A stretch of 64,000 bases of DNA, taken from positions 2,418,001-2,482,000 of the forward strand of contig NZ_CP070978.1 in NCBI RefSeq assembly GCF_018417535.1, read 5' to 3'. The position numbers and the translations under genes were made by a program. Positions 46,634-55,522 of the stretch are shown here, piece by piece; position 1 is the first letter of the stretch; each line of letters opens with the position of its first letter. Under the pieces are notes generated by a model, which did no database searches, had not been told where the DNA came from, and worked only from the letters and a program-made list of their open reading frames with translations. The stretch is from Burkholderia pyrrocinia (GTDB taxonomy: Bacteria; Pseudomonadota; Gammaproteobacteria; Burkholderiales; Burkholderiaceae).

Positions 46634-46653
46634 ATGAGTGAGCAATCATTCAT
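46634..46653. promoter_or_regulatory. TetR operator upstream of SDR gene
   Basis: ATGAGTGA-GCAA-TCATTCAT: near-perfect arms (one mismatch), sharing TGAGTG with the site before the tetR gene. It ends 33 bases before the SDR start. Confidence 0.65.
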
Positions 46654-46686
46654 TTTCGTGGTTTCATCTTTTCGAGGAGTGGAAAA

Positions 46687-47559
46687 ATGTCGAAAGTCTG
46701 GCTGGTAACAGGGGCCGCGCGCGGTCTTGGGCGAGCGATTTCGGAAGCCGTGCTGGCGGCGGGCGACCGGCTGGTGGCCGGCGCGCGCGATCCCGCGCGG
46801 CTGGCCAATCTGGCCGAGCAATACGGCGACCGGCTGCTGCCGGTGGCGCTCGACGTCACCGACGAGCCGGCGGCCGAGCGGGCGGTGGCGGCGGCACGCG
46901 ACAGGTTCGGCCGCATCGACGTGCTGGTGAACAACGCGGGCTACGGCCATACGGCTCCGTTCGAGCAGATGGGCGCCGATGACTTCCGCGACCAGATCGA
47001 AACGAACCTGTTCGGCGTGGTCAACCTGACGCGCGCGGTGCTGCCGACGATGCGCGCGCAGCGCTCGGGTCACATCTTCCAGGTGTCGTCGGTCGGCGGG
47101 CGCACGTCGATGGCCGGTTTGTCCGCGTATCAGGCGGCGAAGTGGGCGGTCGGCGGATTCAGCGACGTGCTGTCGAAGGAAGTCGCGCCGTTCGGCGTGC
47201 GCGTCTGCACGCTCGAACCGGGCGGGATGCGCACCGACTGGGCCGCGCAGGCGAAGCGCGGCATCGACGATCTGCTGCCCGACTATCAGCCGTCGGTCGG
47301 GAGGATGCTCGAGTTGCTCGGCACGTATGGCGGCCAGGAGATGGGCGACCCGGTACGGATCGCGAAGCTGATCGTCGAGCTGTCGCGTCGCGACGATGTG
47401 CCGATGCGCCTGCTGCTCGGTGGCGATGCGCTGGTCGTGTGCGAGCAGGCGGAAACGCAGCGCGCGGAAGAAGCGGCGCGGTGGCGCGATACGACGCTGG
47501 CCACGCAGTTTCCGGATACGAAGCTGCCGGAGGGGCTGGACGCGTTGAAGCGCGTGTAA
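46687..47559 (+). CDS. Short-chain dehydrogenase/reductase
   Basis: A 290-residue SDR: cofactor motif TGAARGLG (8-15), DVTD, NNAG near residue 82, catalytic Ser134/135, Tyr148 and Lys152 (SAYQAAK). The C-terminal extension ends EGLDALKRV. It reduces or oxidises an unknown alcohol/ketone. GAGGAGTGGAAAA precedes the ATG. The upstream operator links it to the TetR at 45909. Confidence 0.9.
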   Translation: MSKVWLVTGAARGLGRAISEAVLAAGDRLVAGARDPARLANLAEQYGDRLLPVALDVTDEPAAERAVAAARDRFGRIDVLVNNAGYGHTAPFEQMGADDFRDQIETNLFGVVNLTRAVLPTMRAQRSGHIFQVSSVGGRTSMAGLSAYQAAKWAVGGFSDVLSKEVAPFGVRVCTLEPGGMRTDWAAQAKRGIDDLLPDYQPSVGRMLELLGTYGGQEMGDPVRIAKLIVELSRRDDVPMRLLLGGDALVVCEQAETQRAEEAARWRDTTLATQFPDTKLPEGLDALKRV

Positions 47560-47825
47560 TGAGCGTGGCCCTGCGCCGCTCGCGCGGCGGCATGGGCCGT
47601 GCGTAACGGCAGGTCCGATGCGGGCGGCCGGACAATCGGATACCGGCCGATGTGACGGGGCGCGATACACGTATTGCTCCCCGTACTAACCCTGATTAAT
47701 AAACCTTATCGCGGTGAAAAATTCCGCATCTTATTGAACCGATATCGGCTCGATATAGTGGCTCGCTTTCCCGCACGCACCCCCGGCGTGCGGCTGACAC
47801 GCTGACAATCAGCAGGAGCCGCTTG

Positions 47826-49016
47826 ATGACCACCGACGTCCGATTCACCGAAATCGAGGATCTGCTGCCCGCCGCCGGCGGGCTGCGCGAGATCCGTCAC
47901 CACATCCATCACCATCCCGAACTCGCGTACGAAGAGCACGACACGGCCGCGCTCGTCGCGGACAAGCTCGGGCAATGGGGCTGGCAGGTGACGCGCGGGG
48001 TCGGCAAGACGGGCGTGGTCGGCACGCTGCGCGTGGGCGACGGCACACGCAGCATCGGCATTCGCGCCGACATGGATGCGCTGCCGATCGTCGAGGCGAC
48101 CGGCCTGCCGTATGCGAGCGGCACGCACGGCAAGATGCACGCGTGCGGCCACGACGGCCACACGACGATGCTGCTCGGCGCCGCGCAGCATCTCGCGAAG
48201 ACGCGCAACTTCTCCGGCACCGTGCACCTGTATTTCCAGCCGGCGGAAGAGCACGGCGTCGACAGCGGCGCGAAGAAGATGATCGACGACGGCCTGTTCG
48301 AACGCTTCCCGTGCGACGCCGTATTCGGCATGCACAACCATCCGGGCGCGGCGCCCGGCGTATTCCTCACGCGGCGCGGCCCGTTCATGTCGGCCGGCGA
48401 CAAGGCGATCATCACGATCGAAGGCGTCGGCGGCCACGCGGCGCGGCCGCACCTGACGGTCGACCCGGTCGTCGTCGCGGCCAGCATCGTGATGGCGTTG
48501 CAGACGATCGTCGCGCGCAACGTCGACCCCGCGCAGCCGGCGGTCGTCACGGTCGGCTCGATGCACGCGGGCACCGCGAACAACGTGATTCCGAACGGTG
48601 CGCGCCTCGAACTCAGCGTGCGCTCGTTCAGCCCCGACGTGCGTGCGCTGCTGAAGCGCCGCATCGTCGAGCTGGCCGAAACGCAGGCCGCGAGCTACGG
48701 CGCGACCGCGAACGTCGAGTACATCGAAGGCTACCCGGTGGTCGTCAATACGGATGCCGAAACGGATTTCGCCGCGCAGGTCGCGCGCGAGCTCGTGGGC
48801 GACGCGCACGTGGTCGAGCAGACCGACCTGCTGATGGGCAGCGAGGATTTCGCGTTCATGCTGCAGCAGCGCCCGGGTTCGTTCGTGCGGCTCGGCAACG
48901 GCGAAGGCGAGGACGGCTGCATGGTGCACAACCCGAAATACGACTTCAACGATCGCAACCTGCCGATCGGCGCGGCGTTCTGGACGCGTCTCGTGGAGCG
49001 TTACCTGGGGCAGTGA
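47826..49016 (+). CDS. M20-family amidohydrolase (hippurate hydrolase-like)
   Basis: A 396-residue metallo-amidohydrolase. Metal-site sequences are RADMDALPI, KMHACGHDGHTTMLLG and FQPAEEHGVDSGAKKM; the dimerisation/lid domain has GVGGHAARPH; near the C-terminus MGSEDFAFML holds the last ligand region. It likely deacylates N-acyl amino acids. The ATG at 47826 has AGGAG 7 bases upstream. The next gene is a transporter 53 bases on, so uptake and hydrolysis appear coupled. Confidence 0.92.
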   Translation: MTTDVRFTEIEDLLPAAGGLREIRHHIHHHPELAYEEHDTAALVADKLGQWGWQVTRGVGKTGVVGTLRVGDGTRSIGIRADMDALPIVEATGLPYASGTHGKMHACGHDGHTTMLLGAAQHLAKTRNFSGTVHLYFQPAEEHGVDSGAKKMIDDGLFERFPCDAVFGMHNHPGAAPGVFLTRRGPFMSAGDKAIITIEGVGGHAARPHLTVDPVVVAASIVMALQTIVARNVDPAQPAVVTVGSMHAGTANNVIPNGARLELSVRSFSPDVRALLKRRIVELAETQAASYGATANVEYIEGYPVVVNTDAETDFAAQVARELVGDAHVVEQTDLLMGSEDFAFMLQQRPGSFVRLGNGEGEDGCMVHNPKYDFNDRNLPIGAAFWTRLVERYLGQ

Positions 49017-49069
49017 TCGCGGCGGCGGGCGGCCGGCGCTTCCGGCCGCATTGAGAGGAGAATAAAACG

Positions 49070-50401
49070 ATGCAGAAAGACCATCTCGCACTGCACCCGG
49101 CATCGACGGGGGCCGCGGAAGCCGGCACAACCGGCGCGCCGGCCGTCACGCGGCGCGGCGCGATCGCGGCGGCCGTGATCGGCAACTGGCTGGAATTCTT
49201 CGATTTCACCGTGTACGGCTTTTTCGCGGTGCTGATCGGCAAGCTGTTCTTCCCGTCGAGCGATCCGACCACGTCGCTGCTGCTGTCGGTCGCGACGTTC
49301 GCCGCCGGCTTCTTCACGCGGCCGCTCGGCAGCGTCGTGCTTGGCGTCTACGCGGACCGCAAGGGGCGCAAGGCCGCGCTGAACCTGACGATCATGCTGA
49401 TGGCGTTCGGCACGGGCCTGATCGCGATCGCACCGACGTATGCGCAGGCCGGCGTGGCCGCGCCGCTGCTGGTCGTGTTCGCGCGGCTGATGCAGGGCTT
49501 CTCGCAGGGCGGCGAATTCGGCGCGGCGACCACGACGCTGCTCGAACAGGGCGGCACGTCGCGCCGCGCGTTCCGCGCAAGCTGGCAGCTCGCGACGCAG
49601 GGCGGCGCCGCGCTGATGGGCTCGGGCTTCGCGGCGCTGCTGTCGAACACGATGACGAAGGATGCGCTCGAAAGCTGGGGCTGGCGGCTGCCGTTCCTTG
49701 TCGGCGTGCTGATCGCGCCGGTCGGCATGTACCTGCGCCGCCGGCTCGCGGACGATGCGCCCGGCGACGGCCATCACGGGATCGAGCGCGGCGTGCTGCA
49801 CGAGCTGTTCTCGAAGCACACGCGCACGGTGCTGCTGCTGATGCTCACGGTGATGGGCGGTACGGTGTCGACCTACATCCTGACCTTCTACATGCCGACC
49901 TACGCGATCCATACGCTCGGCCTGCCGATGAAGCTGTCGATGTTCGTCGGCGTCGCATCGGGCTGCGTGATGCTGGTGACGTGCCCGTTGTTCGGCTGGC
50001 TGTCGGACCGGATCGGCAGCCGGCGCCTGCCGATCTTCGTCGGCCGCGGCGTGCTGGTCGCGCTGCTGTTCCCGGCGTTCTGGCTGATGAACCATCATCC
50101 GACGCTGTCGGTGATCCTGCCGCTGACCGCGCTGATGCTGCTGTTCTATTCGCTCGGCTCGGCGTCGGAGATGGCGCTGATGTGCGAGTCGCTGCCGCGT
50201 CATGTGCGCGCGACGGGCATCTCGATCGCGTATGCGCTCGCGGTGACGATCTTCGGCGGCACCGCGCAGCTCGTCGCGACCTGGCTCGTGAAGACGACCG
50301 GCAGCAAGCTCGCACCGGCCGGCTACGTGGCCGCATGCGTGGTGCTGTCGCTGATCGCGGTCGCGATGCTGCGCGAGACGGCCCACGAGTCGATGGACTG
50401 A
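49070..50401 (+). CDS. MHS-type MFS transporter
   Basis: A 443-residue 12-helix transporter of the metabolite:H+ symporter family (ProP/CitA/KgtP branch). Motifs: RRGAIAAAVIGNWLEFFDFTVYGFFAVLIGKLFFP, RPLGSVVLGVYADRKGRKAAL (the conserved loop 2-3) and LMQGFSQGGEFGAATTTLLE. It probably imports the amide or organic acid processed by the preceding amidohydrolase. Confidence 0.9.
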   Translation: MQKDHLALHPASTGAAEAGTTGAPAVTRRGAIAAAVIGNWLEFFDFTVYGFFAVLIGKLFFPSSDPTTSLLLSVATFAAGFFTRPLGSVVLGVYADRKGRKAALNLTIMLMAFGTGLIAIAPTYAQAGVAAPLLVVFARLMQGFSQGGEFGAATTTLLEQGGTSRRAFRASWQLATQGGAALMGSGFAALLSNTMTKDALESWGWRLPFLVGVLIAPVGMYLRRRLADDAPGDGHHGIERGVLHELFSKHTRTVLLLMLTVMGGTVSTYILTFYMPTYAIHTLGLPMKLSMFVGVASGCVMLVTCPLFGWLSDRIGSRRLPIFVGRGVLVALLFPAFWLMNHHPTLSVILPLTALMLLFYSLGSASEMALMCESLPRHVRATGISIAYALAVTIFGGTAQLVATWLVKTTGSKLAPAGYVAACVVLSLIAVAMLRETAHESMD

Positions 50402-50451
50402 CGTGCGGTGTGACGGGCGTCCGGCGACGGGCAGCCGGCGGCAATACGTGC

Positions 50452-50610
50452 CTACCGTCCGCGCACCGTCCTCAGGTACGACGCGAGCATCGTCGTCGGT
50501 TCCTGCGCGGCCGGCGTCAGCGGAACGGCCGCGCGCTGCAGCAGGCAGACGTCCTGCGATTCGGCCAGCTCGCGCACGGGCACCTTCGCGAGCGCGCCGG
50601 CGATCCGCTG
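50452..50610 (-). pseudogene. Remnant of a LysR regulator (C-terminal end)
   Basis: The minus strand codes for about 52 residues ending in a stop. The sequence RIAGALAKVPVRELAESQD, CLLQRAAVPLTPAAQ and MLASYLRTVRGR resembles the last part of a LysR effector domain. There is no start or HTH upstream; the frame runs directly into another fragment at 50608. Confidence 0.6.
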
Positions 50611-50754
50611 ACGGATGCGATCACGACGATCTCGAGCGGGACCGACGGTGTGTTCTACATGCGGCGCACGATCCGCTTCGTGACGGCCGGTGCGCCGCTC
50701 GGCCGCGTGACGGGCACGGTGCCGGTGCGCACGGGGATGTGGCTCGGCGCGTGA
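50608..50754 (+). pseudogene. C-terminal remnant of an unidentified protein
   Basis: The plus strand reads LTDAITTISSGTDGVFYMRR, FVTAGAPLGRVTGTVPVRTG and MWLGA, then stop. It looks like protein sequence with normal codon bias but has no local start. It abuts the LysR remnant, suggesting an old deletion or rearrangement joined the two pieces. Confidence 0.4.
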
Positions 50755-50809
50755 GGGGCGCGGCGGGCACGGTGTCCGAGAGGTTCAGCGCAGTTTCGTT
50801 CTTGTCAAA

Positions 50810-50838
50810 TTGACGGGGCTTCCGCGCGTCACTACATT
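50810..50838 (+). promoter_or_regulatory. Sigma-70-like promoter of candidate small RNA
   Basis: TTGACG (50810-50815) and TACATT (50833-50838) with a 17-base spacer: good -35 and -10 elements in an otherwise non-coding gap. Confidence 0.65.
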
Positions 50839-50844
50839 GTGCGG

Positions 50845-50930
50845 CGCGGAGTTTGCTCCGTGTTCCGTGAGAAGAACGTTGCAATTGAGTCAGAGCGTTG
50901 AACGGGCGGCCTGTGTCGCCCGTCTTTTTT
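50845..50930 (+). ncRNA. Candidate small RNA between remnants and IclR gene
   Basis: An ~86-nt unit bounded by a good promoter and an intrinsic terminator (ACGGGCG/CGCCCGT followed by CT6, 50902-50930). A short first hairpin (CGGAG-TTTG-CTCCG, 50847-50860) and a central single-stranded region follow the expected start. No open frame with a ribosome site lies inside. Expression is inferred only. Confidence 0.6.
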
Positions 50931-51048
50931 GCGTGAATTGTCGTGTCGCTGATACGACAATCGAGCCGGGCGCGTGGTTGTCCCAGTTGCCCGGGAAGTC
51001 TTATGCCGGACGGACGCATCGGGGCGCTACGCCCACCCGACCCGTTGC

Positions 51049-51837
51049 TCACCCCCGCCGCGCCACCAGCTCCGACACCGTCTGCGCGGCCTGCTGCAGC
51101 GGCCCGAGAAACTCCTTCACCATCTGCTTCGCGGTGTGCCGTTGCGCGTTGCCGCTGATGTTCATCGCCGCGATGATCTGCCCGCGCCGGTTGCGGATCG
51201 GTGCGGAGATCGACATCAGGCCCACTTCGAGTTCCTGGTCGACCACGGCCCAGCCTTGCTGGCGCACCTGTGCGATCGTCGCCTTCAGTTCGCCGAGGTC
51301 CGTGATCGTGCGCGGCGTGTGCGCGCGGATGCTGCTCTGCGCGAGCGTTTCGTCGAGTGCCGCGTCGTCGAGCGCGGACAGCAGCACGCGGCCCATCGAC
51401 GTGCAGTACGCGGGCAGTCGGCTGCCGATCGACAGGTTGATCGTCATGATCTTGCGGGTCGGCACGCGCAGCACGTAGACGATCTCGGTGCGGTCGAGCA
51501 CGGCGGCCGAGCAGCTTTCGTGGATCTGCGCGGACAATTGCTCCATCACGGGATCGGCGAGATTCCAGAACGGCATCGACGTCAGGTACGCGAAGCCGAG
51601 TTCGAGGATCTTCGGCGTGAGCCGGAACAGCCGGCCGTCGGCCTCGACGTAGCCGAGCGTCTGCAGCGTGAGCAGGATCCGGCGCGCGCCTGCGCGCGTC
51701 AGGCCGGTAGCCGACGCGACTTCGGTGAGCGTCTGCTCCGGGCGCGCCGCGTCGAAAGCGCGGATCACCGCGAGGCCGCGCGCGAACGACTGCACATAGG
51801 AGTCGCCGGGTTTCGTCTGAGTGTCTTCGGTTGTCAT
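51049..51837 (-). CDS. IclR-family regulator, PcaR/PobR-like
   Basis: A 262-residue IclR protein. The N-terminal winged HTH contains FARGLAVIRAFDAARPEQTLTEVASATGLTRAGARRILLTLQTLGYVEADG (named in part) and the effector domain contains SMGRVLLSAL, GWAVVDQELEVGLMSISAPIRNRRGQIIAAMNISG (named in part). It resembles Pca/Pob regulators of the beta-ketoadipate pathway and is divergent from pcaF, its likely target. The start at 51837 gives the normal length. Confidence 0.9.
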   Translation of the reverse strand: MTTEDTQTKPGDSYVQSFARGLAVIRAFDAARPEQTLTEVASATGLTRAGARRILLTLQTLGYVEADGRLFRLTPKILELGFAYLTSMPFWNLADPVMEQLSAQIHESCSAAVLDRTEIVYVLRVPTRKIMTINLSIGSRLPAYCTSMGRVLLSALDDAALDETLAQSSIRAHTPRTITDLGELKATIAQVRQQGWAVVDQELEVGLMSISAPIRNRRGQIIAAMNISGNAQRHTAKQMVKEFLGPLQQAAQTVSELVARRG

Positions 51838-52289
51838 GAGCGGTTGGAATGTCGTGCAGCCGAGAAGATAGCGCATGGGGCCTGACACGCCAACCGCACG
51901 GCGGACCGGGCGCTTGACAGGTCGTCCCCGCACTCCCTATGATGCGTTGAACGTTCGATACACGATCTTATGTTCGTATATAGAACATTTAAGCGCATCC
52001 CGGCAGGCAAGGCAAGGGGCGCGCCCCGTTCATTTCCCAGCCTTGCATGTGGCCGGAGCCGGCGCTGACGCGCCCACGCCGGTCGACCGCGAAGCATGGG
52101 ACCGGAGTAAGCGCTAAAGCGCCAGCTCAGATCGACCGCCGTGGGGCTGGAGTAAGCGCTAAAGCGCTAACTCCAGCCAACCACGCCATGGGATCTGAGT
52201 AAACGCTAAAGCGCTAACAGCTTTGCATGGGATCGGACTAAGCGCTAAAGCGCCAAGTCCGGTCGACATCTGATCGACAGGAGACACTG
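51838..52289. other. Regulator-pcaF intergenic region with four repeated hairpins
   Basis: 452 bases. The first part is more AT-rich, with a promoter-like stretch near 51955-51990 (GAACGTTCG-like palindromic halves). The second part, 52093-52264, holds four repeats. See the repeat entry. Confidence 0.8.
52093..52264 (+). repeat. Four copies of a ~30-bp hairpin unit before pcaF
   Basis: Each copy has CATGGGA-like, GGAGT-like and TAAGCGCTAAAGCGC parts. The cores lie at 52108-52122, 52153-52167, 52200-52214 (one change, TAAACGC) and 52239-52253, with spacings of 45, 47 and 39 bases. Copy 2 alone forms a nearly perfect 34-base hairpin (52145-52178). The outer arms of copies 1, 3 and 4 pair across copies. 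The last copy ends 25 bases before the pcaF ATG, so the array is probably transcribed in its leader. Confidence 0.85.
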
Positions 52290-53492
<1,203 letters not shown>

Positions 53493-53504
53493 CCCGCGTG
53501 ACGC

Positions 53505-53535
53505 GGTAAAGCGGCCGGACACGCGCCGCTTTGCC
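53505..53535 (+). terminator. Terminator hairpin of pcaF
   Basis: GGTAAAGCGGC/GCCGCTTTGCC arms (one G-U pair) with a 9-base loop, 12 bases after the pcaF stop, followed by GTTTC. Confidence 0.6.
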
Positions 53536-53545
53536 GTTTCCGCAA

Positions 53546-53581
53546 CGATGCGCGGCACGACAATCGTCGTGCCGCGCATCG
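53546..53581 (-). terminator. Long perfect hairpin downstream of DUF523 gene
   Basis: A 16-bp perfect stem (CGATGCGCGGCACGAC) with an AATC loop, next to the stop of the leftward DUF523 gene. It ends in GTCGTTAACC, without a strong T run. Confidence 0.6.
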
Positions 53582-53584
53582 TCG

Positions 53585-54112
53585 TTAACCGGCCTGCGAT
53601 ATCTGCCTGAGGCGCGCGTCGAGCGCGTCGATCTCGGTGTCCGCGAACACCTCGATGCCATGCTGGCGCAGCAACGCCGCCGTGACGCCGGCGCCTGCAT
53701 GCCGCCGGTTCGCGAAACTTCCGTCATAAATGAAGGTGCTGCCGCACGACGGGCTGCCGTCGGCCAGGATCGCGAAGCGGCAATCGTGCGTGCGTGCGAG
53801 TGCCAGCGCGGTTTGTGCACCGGAAACGAACGGCGCTGTCACGTCGGTGCCGTTCACGTCGACGATGCGTGCGGTGCCCGCCAGAACCCGCTGCCCCGAC
53901 GCGCCGTCCGCGATTTCGGCGGGCGGGCGCGGCACGCTGAAGCCGCCCGCCAGTTCGGGGCAGACGGGCACGAGACGCCCTTCGCGCTGCCACCGTTCGA
54001 GCGTCTCGTGCGCGGCGGTCTTGGCCGAGCCGTTGTAACGCACCGGATGACCGACCACGCACATGCTGACGAGGATCTTCGGCATGGCTTGCGGCTGCGG
54101 TTCGTTCTGCAA
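53585..54112 (-). CDS. DUF523 family protein
   Basis: A 175-residue cytosolic protein with the DUF523 pattern: KILVSMCVVGHPVRYNGSAK at the N-terminus, then VPVCPELAGGFSVPRPPAEI, and C-terminal DGSPSCGSTFIYDG with conserved Cys residues, as in YbbK-like proteins. It is proposed to bind metal or thiol substrates; the function is unproven. The TTG at 54112 has GGAG 7 bases upstream; the internal ATG at 54085 is the alternative. Confidence 0.88.
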   Translation of the reverse strand: MQNEPQPQAMPKILVSMCVVGHPVRYNGSAKTAAHETLERWQREGRLVPVCPELAGGFSVPRPPAEIADGASGQRVLAGTARIVDVNGTDVTAPFVSGAQTALALARTHDCRFAILADGSPSCGSTFIYDGSFANRRHAGAGVTAALLRQHGIEVFADTEIDALDARLRQISQAG

Positions 54113-54160
54113 TTTCGCTCTCCGTGTTGGCTGATGGTAGCCGCGGCAAAGCGGGAAATT

Positions 54161-54748
54161 CTACGCGTTACCCGCATGCCGGTGCGTCAGGGCCGTCGGC
54201 CCTTCCAGATGAATGTCTTCCGGCTCGAGCGCGTACAGCGCCGGGTCGGGCGATGCGCTGACCGTGAAGCCGAGCCGCAGGTAGAAGTCGATCGTGCGCT
54301 GCGACGGCGTCGCCGACACATACAGGCGTTCGGCGCTCATCGCGCGCGCCTGCGCGTGGGCCGCGCGATAGAGTTGCTCGCCGAGCCCGCAGCCGCGCCA
54401 GTCGCGGCTCACATGCAGGAACTTCAGTTGCAGCATGTCGTGTCGCGGGCCGAGCGGGCGGCTGTCGACGATGACCGCCGCGACGAGCCGTGCGCCGTCG
54501 AACATGCCGAGGAACCAGCCGCCGCGATCGTGGCAGTCGAGCAGGATCGGCGTGTAGTGATCGGCTTCGCCGTCGGGCCAGCCGCCGACGTCGTAGAACT
54601 CGGGAACGAGATGCAGTGCGCCGTCGCGCAGCACATACAGGTGCTCGATGATCTCGCGCCGGTCGATGGTCCACACGAGCGGCACCTCGGCGCGCGCGAG
54701 CTTGCGTGCGGAAAGCGCGTCGCGTTCGGCGGCGGTGCGGCGCGTCAT
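54161..54748 (-). CDS. GNAT-family N-acetyltransferase
   Basis: A 195-residue protein with the GNAT acetyl-CoA loop: LKFLHVSRDWRGCGLGEQLYRAAHAQARAM (residues ~108-135, with R-G-x-G-L-G). It ends IDFYLRLGFTVSASPDPALYALEPEDIHLEG. Substrate unknown. Its ATG (54748) overlaps the TGA of the truncated methyltransferase gene (ATGA), so its translation is coupled to that fragment. Confidence 0.88.
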   Translation of the reverse strand: MTRRTAAERDALSARKLARAEVPLVWTIDRREIIEHLYVLRDGALHLVPEFYDVGGWPDGEADHYTPILLDCHDRGGWFLGMFDGARLVAAVIVDSRPLGPRHDMLQLKFLHVSRDWRGCGLGEQLYRAAHAQARAMSAERLYVSATPSQRTIDFYLRLGFTVSASPDPALYALEPEDIHLEGPTALTHRHAGNA

Positions 54749-55197
54749 GCGGCAGCCCGGTGCGAGGCGATCCCGCGCGCCCATGCGTTCAGGTCCGACA
54801 GCCAGCAGATCGCGCCGTACGACGTGAACACGCGATCGAAGCGCTCGCCGCACGCGGTGGCGTCGGGCATCCAGTCGAGCACGTCGGCGCGCTCGAATCG
54901 CGCTGGCAGGCCTGCATCGGCCGACAGTTGCCGCGCGAAGCCGATCGCTTCGTCGGAGATGTCGACGCCCGTCGCATCCGCGCCGTCGCGCACGAGGCTC
55001 AGCGTGTCCGGCCCCGCGTTGCACTGCAGGTGCAGGAGCTGCAGTCCGGTGACGTCGCCGAGCAACTCGCGTTCTTCCGGAAAGAGCGTCGAGCCGCCAT
55101 TGCGGAAAAACGCGGCCTGATCGCCTTTATGGCTGTTATGCGCGACCGTCGCCGTATTCCAGGACAGCCGATTCAGTTCGTGCAATGCCTTTTTCAT
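54745..55197 (-). CDS. Truncated SAM-dependent methyltransferase
   Basis: A 150-residue protein with the N-terminal half of a class I methyltransferase: SWNTATVAHNSHKGDQAAFFRNGGSTLFPEERELLGD, motif I LQLLHLQCNAGPDTLSL, VTGVDISDEAIGFARQL-like motif II, and the DVLDWMPD and SYGAICWLSDLNAWARGI region. It then stops as ASHRAAA. Members of this group usually run to ~270 residues, so the C-terminal half is missing, probably deleted with the GNAT gene now fused after it. Likely inactive or altered. Confidence 0.75.
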   Translation of the reverse strand: MKKALHELNRLSWNTATVAHNSHKGDQAAFFRNGGSTLFPEERELLGDVTGLQLLHLQCNAGPDTLSLVRDGADATGVDISDEAIGFARQLSADAGLPARFERADVLDWMPDATACGERFDRVFTSYGAICWLSDLNAWARGIASHRAAA

Positions 55198-55397
55198 CGA
55201 ATTTGAATGCCGGTTGAATGGCGCAGGATAGACCGAATCGTTTCGTCGCGTGCAACGGCTGCCCGCATTGGCACGCCGAACGGGGTTGCCGCGCAGCGCG
55301 TCGTGACATCCGGATAAACGCGCGCGGTGATTATCGCCGGATTATTTGATCGAAATCATGGTATCGGCCGAATTGAATATTTTATACGCGACAGGGG

Positions 55398-55424
55398 TAA
55401 GGTTTTCGGCCGAATTGCCGACAG
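55398..55424 (+). promoter_or_regulatory. Sigma-28 (FliA)-like promoter of chemoreceptor gene
   Basis: TAAGGTTT, 11 bases, GCCGACAG against the consensus TAAAGTTT-N11-GCCGATAA: 13 of 16 positions match with the right spacing. It lies about 100 bases before the chemoreceptor ATG. Confidence 0.7.
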
Positions 55425-55522
55425 TAAAGTTGAAGACCGTCGTAAAGCGATAAACCGTTTTTCGGCTACTGAGCGTGATTTCAGCGCGGCGCGGACGACA
55501 GATCCGCCTTTCGGAGCCTTGC

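Noticed and set aside
52093..52264. Possible CRISPR array
   Set aside because: Only four units, irregular spacing, and the sequences between them are partly complementary to each other instead of unique spacers; no cas genes.
55425..55453. A second sigma-28-like match (TAAAGTTG with GCGATAA)
   Set aside because: The spacing is about two bases too long; the match at 55398-55424 is better.
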